Shown here in pieces: positions 15,955 through 20,806 of a stretch of 20,806 bases of DNA (positions within the stretch are counted from its first letter, which is position 1; each line of letters opens with the position of its first letter). This DNA is from a virus. Where the stretch lies: positions 1 through 20,806 of IMG/VR virus record IMGVR_UViG_3300018081_000023; one strand, written 5' to 3'. The notes beneath the pieces were generated by a model. The model worked only from the letters and a program-made list of their open reading frames with translations, did not search any database and had not been told where the DNA came from. Both the position numbers and the translations under genes were made by a program.

Positions 15955-18386
15955 AGCCCCGGCCTACCGGCTGGCGGCGGGCGCATCGCGGCCTGCTGCA
16001 GCTTGAACTGCTCGGCGGCGCGCTTCTGTTCGCCCTGTGCCGCGGTTTGCTGCAGCTTGAGCTGCGCCAGCTGCTTGGCGTGATCGATCTTGACCGCGCC
16101 CATCTGCAGGTCGCCCTTCTGCTTCTCGACGTCGAGCTGGTGCTTCTCGCGATCGGCGATCGCCTTGAGCTGCAGTGTCTGCGCCTTGGCCTGCTCGTCG
16201 CCCTGACGCGCCTGCAGCTCGGCCTGCTTGATCTTCTCGTTGGAGGCGATCTTGGCCTGCTCGTGGCCGTCGCGCATCGCCATTTCCTGCTTCTTCAGCT
16301 CGGCGTCGAGCTGGTCCTTCTGCTGCGCGTGAGCGATCTTCATCGCCTCGATTTCCTTGGCGGTGCGCGCCTGCATCGTCGCCGGGTCTTCGCCCTTCGG
16401 CGCTTCGGCCTTGGCCTTCATCAGCTCGGCGAGGTCGTCGATCGAGCCGTCGAGCGAGCGCCCGGCGCGATAGGGCGCGACGGTGAACTTGAGCACCTCG
16501 GAGCAGAACGCGCCGGTCTGCGGCTCCATTGCGATCATCTGGGCTAACTGCGGCAGCAACTGCGCGAGCACCGCAGTGAACTCGCTGCGGCGCTGCTTCT
16601 CGGCATTCTCATCAACCTGAATGGTGCTGTCGGTTTCGATGTCGAGGGTAAAGCACTTGGTGCGGCTGTCCTTGAACAAGGTCATCACCTGATCGAAGGT
16701 CGGCTTCTCGAGCACCGCCTTGAGCGTCTTGTGGCCCTCGTCGATGACGTCCTGCGCCTGCTTGAGCAGCTCCTGCGGGTCCTGCCCGCCGGGCGGCGGC
16801 GCGCCCGGCGGTGCCGCGCCCGGCGAAGCCGGAGGCGCGCCCGGAGCCGCACCGGGAGGCCCTGCCGGCACCGCACCCGGGGGAAGGCCCGGCGGCGGCG
16901 ACGGCGGTTGCTGCAACTTCTCGCGCGCCAGTGCGAGCTGCTGCTCCTGACGCTGAATTTGCGTTGCCAGCTCGCGCGCCTGCTTCTCCTGCATCTTCTT
17001 GGTCGGCAACAGGGTCTGGCTCATCTTGATGATCGTCACCTCGTCGAAATTCTCGGTGATGATTTCCGCCACGATGTTGACGAGGTCGCGCGCGATGCGC
17101 ACCAGCGCCTCCTGCTTGTCGCGGATGCGCGCGGAGCCGTACTGGGTCTTGAGTTGCTGCGCGCCGAGCGTCTCGCCCGGATCGGTGGCGCCGCGCATGA
17201 TGTCGCTCAGGCCCATGATCTGGTAAATGTCCTGAATGATCTGCTGGCGCAGCGTGACGCACTGCTGGATGGTCTGCGCGATCACCTCGATCGGCAGCCA
17301 GACGATCACCTCCTTGGAGCCGCCGAACGCGGCCCAGTTGGAAATCGGTACCAGCAGGCGGCCGGGCGTGTTGGTGGCGATCGCGGCTTGGATCGCCTCG
17401 GACAGCTCGGCGCCGCCGGCCGGATAAAACCCCTTCGCCTCCAGCGCCACGCTCAACGCATGGATCTTGGCGGTGAGCGTGTTGATCTCGTCGAGCTGGT
17501 CCTCGTACTGCAGCACGTCGGGCACCGGCACCAGCGAGCCACGCTGCAAGGTGCCGTAAGCCGGGCGCGGGCAGGGAAAGAAGTCGGTGAAATCAAGGTG
17601 CGGGTCATCCTCGTCGAGGATCTTGTCGCAGCCCTCGGCGACCCAGACCACGCGCTTGTTCGGACGGTCCCAGATTTCCCAGAACTTGGCGCGCTCGCGG
17701 TTGTCGGTGCCGCCGACTTCCTTGATGTCGCGGTCGACCTTGTAGTCGGCATCCTTGTAGCAATCGCCGGAGGTCGGATAGAAACGCTCGCGCGCCTCGG
17801 CGCGGGTCAGGTAGCTCGCGCCGGCGACCCACGTCACCTCGCGCCAGTTGCGCGAGACGGAATGCAGGAAATCGCGGCGGTGCTTGAAGTCGATGCAGAC
17901 GCACTCGTAGTCGTGGTCCTCGCCTTTCGGCTCATACCTGCACCACGCCACGCCGCGGCCGATCAGCGCGACGTCGTCGCGCACCAGCTTCATCAGCTCG
18001 TCGATGTGGCACTGGTCGAAGGTGGCGGAGATGCAGCGTTCGAGCACCTCGGATGCGGCCTGCGGCACTGGCCGGCGGTCCTTCCACTTCGGCGTGACGG
18101 CAGGTTGCGGGGGCGTGGCGTAGATGCTCGGGCCGATCACCTCGATGTTGGCCCAGAACATTTGAAATTCGCGATCGCGGCCGCTGGTGGAAAGGCGCTC
18201 AAGGTTGGCGTAGCGCTTGTCGATGTTGTCGCAACGCGCGTTCCAGTCCTCGAACGCCTTCTCGCTCTCCTTCAGCAGATTGAGCCACGCATGGCTCTCC
18301 TGCGGCTCGATGGTGGGATCGAACTCCAGATCGTCGTGGCGGATGTCAGCGTCGTGCGGGGCGGCGGGTCGATTGTATTCAGCCAT
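15951..18386 (-). CDS. Portal protein, podovirus-type (811 aa)
   Basis: This dodecameric ring at the special capsid vertex is the DNA entry/exit channel and terminase docking site. The start is ATG 18386 (MAEYNRP), after an AGGAGAG ribosome-binding site and overlapping the previous stop by one base. Residues 25-480 form the portal core: SHAWLNLLKESEKAFEDWNAR, FWANIEVIGPSIYATPPQPAV, a crown-facing IYQIMGLSDIMRGATDPGETLGAQQLK stretch and the long helix KTQYGSARIRDKQEALVRIARDLVNIVAEII. Residues about 490-532 are almost pure Pro/Gly/Ala. Residues about 667-800 are a long Lys/Gln/Glu/Ala-rich coiled coil, probably internal to the capsid. The size suits portals of the large podovirus type, and adjacency to terL supports the call. 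Its stop overlaps the next micro-gene as ATGA. Confidence 0.92.
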   Translation of the reverse strand: MAEYNRPAAPHDADIRHDDLEFDPTIEPQESHAWLNLLKESEKAFEDWNARCDNIDKRYANLERLSTSGRDREFQMFWANIEVIGPSIYATPPQPAVTPKWKDRRPVPQAASEVLERCISATFDQCHIDELMKLVRDDVALIGRGVAWCRYEPKGEDHDYECVCIDFKHRRDFLHSVSRNWREVTWVAGASYLTRAEARERFYPTSGDCYKDADYKVDRDIKEVGGTDNRERAKFWEIWDRPNKRVVWVAEGCDKILDEDDPHLDFTDFFPCPRPAYGTLQRGSLVPVPDVLQYEDQLDEINTLTAKIHALSVALEAKGFYPAGGAELSEAIQAAIATNTPGRLLVPISNWAAFGGSKEVIVWLPIEVIAQTIQQCVTLRQQIIQDIYQIMGLSDIMRGATDPGETLGAQQLKTQYGSARIRDKQEALVRIARDLVNIVAEIITENFDEVTIIKMSQTLLPTKKMQEKQARELATQIQRQEQQLALAREKLQQPPSPPPGLPPGAVPAGPPGAAPGAPPASPGAAPPGAPPPGGQDPQELLKQAQDVIDEGHKTLKAVLEKPTFDQVMTLFKDSRTKCFTLDIETDSTIQVDENAEKQRRSEFTAVLAQLLPQLAQMIAMEPQTGAFCSEVLKFTVAPYRAGRSLDGSIDDLAELMKAKAEAPKGEDPATMQARTAKEIEAMKIAHAQQKDQLDAELKKQEMAMRDGHEQAKIASNEKIKQAELQARQGDEQAKAQTLQLKAIADREKHQLDVEKQKGDLQMGAVKIDHAKQLAQLKLQQTAAQGEQKRAAEQFKLQQAAMRPPPAGRPGL

Positions 18387-18952
18387 CAGGCCGCTCTCCT
18401 CTTGATCGAGCGTGGCGACGACGTGGCGACGATCAGCCAGTCGCGCCGGGTGTCGCAGGCGAGCACGTCGAGCGTACCACAAAGATAGCCGCGTTCACGC
18501 CGGGTCACGTCCCATACCACCGACCGGCTCATCCACACCTCGACCGGCGAGCGGCGGCCGTGGCGGCGATCGTGCTGCGCCTTCTCGGCGATCTGGCTGG
18601 CGCGCGAGGCGGAGATGTTGAGTCGCTCGCCGATATCCCGATAGGTCAGCCCGGCGGCGCGCATCGCCAGCACGGTGGCGCCGCGCTCCCACGCGACCTG
18701 CATGGTGGCGACGACGCTGTCGTTGGTCAGTTCCGCCCAGTCGACGCGCGAGCGGCGCTGGCGCTCGGGCTGCGCCCGGGCGCGGCGCGCGTCCAGCTCG
18801 GCGCGGCGCGCCTCGCTTGTCGCGCGCGCCTCAGCCTGCGCCAGCACCAGCGCGGCCTCGAACTCGGCCTGCTTGGTGAAGTGGGCCAGCACGCGGCGCG
18901 TGCGCGCCCGCTCCGGCCGCGCCAAGCGAAGGTAATCGCGGTGCCACGTCAT
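18386..18952 (-). CDS. Helix-turn-helix DNA-binding protein (188 aa)
   Basis: The clearest element is a helix-turn-helix at about 102-125, LTYRDIGERLNISASRASQI. It has the 'Y-x-x-I-A/G-x-x-L-x-I-S-x-S-R-x-x-Q-I' form of sigma-70 region 4-like and LuxR-like recognition helices. The N-terminus (about 30-75) is a highly charged Ala/Arg/Glu helix, probably a coiled coil for oligomerisation. The C-terminus (138-175) is predicted beta with Trp and Cys residues. The start is ATG 18952, overlapping the zinc-ribbon stop as ATGA; longer forms lie inside that gene. The stop overlaps the portal start as TGATG. A small terminase subunit (DNA-recognising, oligomeric) or a late-gene regulator would both fit. 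No separate small terminase is visible in the window, but one could lie to the right of it. Confidence 0.75.
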   Translation of the reverse strand: MTWHRDYLRLARPERARTRRVLAHFTKQAEFEAALVLAQAEARATSEARRAELDARRARAQPERQRRSRVDWAELTNDSVVATMQVAWERGATVLAMRAAGLTYRDIGERLNISASRASQIAEKAQHDRRHGRRSPVEVWMSRSVVWDVTRRERGYLCGTLDVLACDTRRDWLIVATSSPRSIKRRAA

Positions 18953-19395
18953 GCGCGCTCTTCGATCCGGTAGGGCCACTCCTTGGCGCAGACCGGGCAG
19001 CGCAGGATCAGGCGATTGCCGACGCGGGTGACCTTCTTGGCGGCGCGGCTGTCGCACTGCGGGCAAGTCTTGGGGCTGCGCGGGCGTGTCTGCACGGCGC
19101 CGACGGTTGGCAGGTCGGCGGCGTTGAAGCTGCCGACCGAGGTGAGCGGGCCCCAATCGACGTAGGGGTTGTAGGGCCGTGGCGGGGCCGCGGCCTTGTC
19201 CGCGTCGTCAACCGCCTCCACGGCCTCGGCCGGAGGCTTGAGCGCGCCGTCGGCGCCGTCGAGCACGTTGGCGGCCTCCAGCAGCAGGTCGACCGCCGAG
19301 GTCTTGACGATCATGGCGGCCCAGTGCTCGCCCTTGACCTCCTGCGCGAGGACGTGGGCGGCGCAGGTGCGCAGCTTGTCGGTCAGTTCGGACAT
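18949..19395 (-). CDS. Zinc-ribbon phage protein (148 aa)
   Basis: The C-terminal quarter carries two CxxC knuckles: CPQC at 111-114 and CPVC at 133-136. They are separated by an 18-residue beta-type spacer rich in basic residues (KKVTRVGNRL), the classic zinc-ribbon arrangement for nucleic-acid or protein contact. The N-terminal 50 residues are helical (DKLRTCAAHVLAQEV, SAVDLLLEAANVL). Residues 51-105 form an acidic, Ala/Pro-rich linker. The start is ATG 19395 (MSELTDK), preceded by AAGGACAG; an upstream start at 19437 would overlap the 67-aa gene far more. The stop overlaps the next start as ATGA. The precise role is unknown; lying between terL and a helix-turn-helix gene suggests DNA handling or late regulation. 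Confidence 0.75.
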   Translation of the reverse strand: MSELTDKLRTCAAHVLAQEVKGEHWAAMIVKTSAVDLLLEAANVLDGADGALKPPAEAVEAVDDADKAAAPPRPYNPYVDWGPLTSVGSFNAADLPTVGAVQTRPRSPKTCPQCDSRAAKKVTRVGNRLILRCPVCAKEWPYRIEERA

Positions 19396-19586
19396 GGACG
19401 CCTGTCCTTCAGCGCCGCCTTGGCGCGACGCATGCACGCCTCGACGCCGCCGTGCAGGTCGAGCAAGATCGGGATCATCTCGGCGCTGTAGCCCGCGCGC
19501 AGCAGCGTCTCGATGGCGAGCATAATCTCCAGCCGCGTCGGCGGCGCTGGCGTGGGATACGAATAAGTTCGGGCCGGTCGCCTCAC
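19383..19586 (-). CDS. Small hypothetical phage protein (67 aa, GTG start)
   Basis: I do not recognise this protein. The start is set at GTG 19586, which overlaps the terminase stop as GTGA and sits 8 nt after a strong GGAGGG ribosome-binding site. Longer starts would run deep inside terL. The first 20 residues are basic and proline-rich (PTPAPPTR). They are followed by an amphipathic helical stretch, LEIMLAIETLLRAGYSAEMIPILL (about 19-42), and a basic Cys-containing tail (EACMRRAKAALKD). The 'LRAGYSAEMIP-LL-HGG' pattern looks like a small helix-turn-helix or helical-bundle protein, but this is only an impression. Position directly after terL allows a packaging accessory role. It overlaps the next gene by 13 nt. 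Confidence 0.7.
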   Translation of the reverse strand: MRRPARTYSYPTPAPPTRLEIMLAIETLLRAGYSAEMIPILLDLHGGVEACMRRAKAALKDRRPCPN

Positions 19587-20806
19587 AATCGTATCCCTCC
19601 GCGCTTGGGCTCGGGCGGCGGCGGGATGACCCAGCCGCTCAGGGCGGGATTGACGGGCGGCTTTACCTTGCGCAGCGGCGCCTTGCGCCACGCCATCGCT
19701 AGGTAGCGGAAGGCGTCGGCCGGGTGCGAGGTCCAGTCGTGGACGGCGTTGGCGCGGAAGGCTTTCTTTTCATCGTCCCACTCCCGCCTGTATTGATCAA
19801 GCGCGCTAAGGCCGCCCTCCTCCGTGCGCGGGTGAAAAACGCATAACGGCAGTGTACGCCTGACGGCATTGATGCCGTCGTCGAGGGAATGATGCGGCAC
19901 GAGCATAGGCCGCAGGCCCATAGACTGCATGGTTTCGACCCGCGTTCGTCCACTGCCCCACTCCTTGATTTTCGCATCGTGTGGCACCCAGTCGTCGCCA
20001 TTCTTCCAGCCGTGCTGCTGCGCGCGGCTCTCGATCACGCCGGCGTAGTGTTCGAGCCCGACGCCGGAGGAGGCGTAATGATCCAGTATCATGAGCTGGG
20101 CCCCGCGCGGCTGGAACCACCAGATCGAGGTGTCGTCGCCGACGCCGAGGTCCCACGCGCGGTGCACCGGCGCGCCCTCGATCGCGACCACCTTGTCGGT
20201 GACGCGCTCCTCCTCGCGCACCTTCTTCATCTCGAAGGCGTAGAACGCGCCGAGGATGGCGGCGTGCCAGTCGCACATGTACTCCTGCTGGAACTGGGCC
20301 TGCCCGACGTCTTGGCCGTAGAGCGCCTGATACTCCGCCATCGCCTCTTCGAGCTGCAGCAGGCTCAGGGCGCCGGTGTCGATCGCGGTGAGGCGCTCGC
20401 AGAACCAACCGTCGGTGCGCTGCGCATGCTTGAACATCTCGTGGGCGTGGTTCCTGCCGCGCGGCGTGGTGATGAACGCGGCCCAGCCTTGGTTTTCTTC
20501 GATGATCGGCCGGTGATAGGCCCACGCACTCGGGTTGGCCAATGCCCACTCCGAGTACGTGATGCCCGCGACGCCGGCGCCAACAGTCGCGTCATAGCGG
20601 TCGCTCCCGATCAGCTGCCACGTCGAGCCCTGCATGCGGATGAACATCTCGTGGTCGTTGGTGGTTTCGCGCAACGCGAGCGGGAAGGCCTCGTCGATGC
20701 GGCGGATGCCGGTGTGCGGGTTGACGGCGGTCCAGATGGCCTTTCTGGCCTGTCCGTACTCGGGTAAGCAGTGCCAGTAATTTCCCTTTCTTTTCATCAT
20801 GCTAAC
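19583..20806 (-). CDS. terL: Phage terminase large subunit, 5'-partial
   Basis: This is the ATPase/nuclease motor that pumps DNA into the prohead through the portal. The frame stays open to the right edge. The first in-window ATG (20800) is not the true start, because the residues after it (GNYWHCLPEYGQARKAIW) are the interior block that normally follows the Walker A region; Walker A therefore lies outside the window. Numbering from that ATG, ITYSEWAL (80-87) fits Walker B with the catalytic Glu, and AFITTPRGRNHAHEMF (108-123) is the coupling motif. QQEYMCDWHAAILGAFY (171-187) is the usual linker to the nuclease. The RNase H-like nuclease acidic residues fit AWDLGVGDD (215-223), PHDAK (273-277) and SHPADAFRYLA (359-369). 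The ORF ends in TGA, overlapped GTGA by the next gene. Family assignment is firm; the N-terminal third is missing only because of the window edge. Confidence 0.93.
   Translation of the reverse strand, partial: VSMMKRKGNYWHCLPEYGQARKAIWTAVNPHTGIRRIDEAFPLALRETTNDHEMFIRMQGSTWQLIGSDRYDATVGAGVAGITYSEWALANPSAWAYHRPIIEENQGWAAFITTPRGRNHAHEMFKHAQRTDGWFCERLTAIDTGALSLLQLEEAMAEYQALYGQDVGQAQFQQEYMCDWHAAILGAFYAFEMKKVREEERVTDKVVAIEGAPVHRAWDLGVGDDTSIWWFQPRGAQLMILDHYASSGVGLEHYAGVIESRAQQHGWKNGDDWVPHDAKIKEWGSGRTRVETMQSMGLRPMLVPHHSLDDGINAVRRTLPLCVFHPRTEEGGLSALDQYRREWDDEKKAFRANAVHDWTSHPADAFRYLAMAWRKAPLRKVKPPVNPALSGWVIPPPPEPKRGGIRL

Noticed and set aside
16731-18488. 585-aa open frame on the plus strand
   Set aside because: It is the antisense of the portal gene; composition is the mirror of a GC-rich coding strand and no domain is visible.

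Overview
The window is a tightly packed run of tailed-bacteriophage (Caudoviricetes) packaging and virion genes. All 21 recognisable genes lie on the minus strand, so transcription runs from position 20806 towards position 1. GC content is high (roughly 65% outside one low-GC island) and third codon positions are strongly G/C. The gene types (a short-tailed, podovirus-like head-tail set with collagen-like fibres), the composition and a VPxP-type PEP-CTERM protein point to a phage or prophage of a high-GC alphaproteobacterium, most likely Hyphomicrobiales such as the Bradyrhizobium/Rhodopseudomonas group. The host is inferred from protein flavour, not from any host gene. No integrase, repressor, lysis, replication, tRNA or CRISPR feature is visible, so free phage and prophage cannot be told apart.

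Layout in transcription order. (1) Packaging: terminase large subunit (N-terminus beyond the right edge), a 67-aa protein, a zinc-ribbon protein and a helix-turn-helix protein. (2) Portal, with a proline-rich hinge and a long C-terminal coiled coil, followed by a 29-aa membrane micro-protein. (3) A secreted PEP-CTERM-type surface protein. This is the outlier of the window: a host-type envelope gene inside the morphogenesis operon. (4) A 683-aa protein of unknown role, two adjacent IPT/TIG (Ig-like) proteins, a 59-aa GLPV-repeat protein and a 104-aa conserved phage protein. (5) Scaffold and major capsid protein. (6) After a structured 132-bp intergenic region carrying two stem-loops and a parS-like palindrome: a 236-aa conserved phage protein and a head-tail adaptor. 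(7) Host-recognition and tail block: a collagen-like fibre with a C-terminal S74 chaperone, a second collagen-like fibre with a low-GC distal module, a 92-aa protein, a 635-aa tail-nozzle-like protein, and a Gly/Pro-rich protein that runs off the left edge.

Most junctions are overlaps (ATGA, GTGA, TGATG, TAATG) or gaps under 25 bp, implying one long translationally coupled operon. The only gaps of 75 bp or more are 12940-13039, 10663-10741 and 8242-8373; no stretch over 300 bases lacks a gene. The most interesting points are the PEP-CTERM cargo gene, the 14/16 match to a chromosomal parS site downstream of the capsid gene, the horizontally swapped low-GC receptor-binding module, the paired collagen fibres with a shared N-terminal anchor, and two micro-genes (29 and 59 aa).
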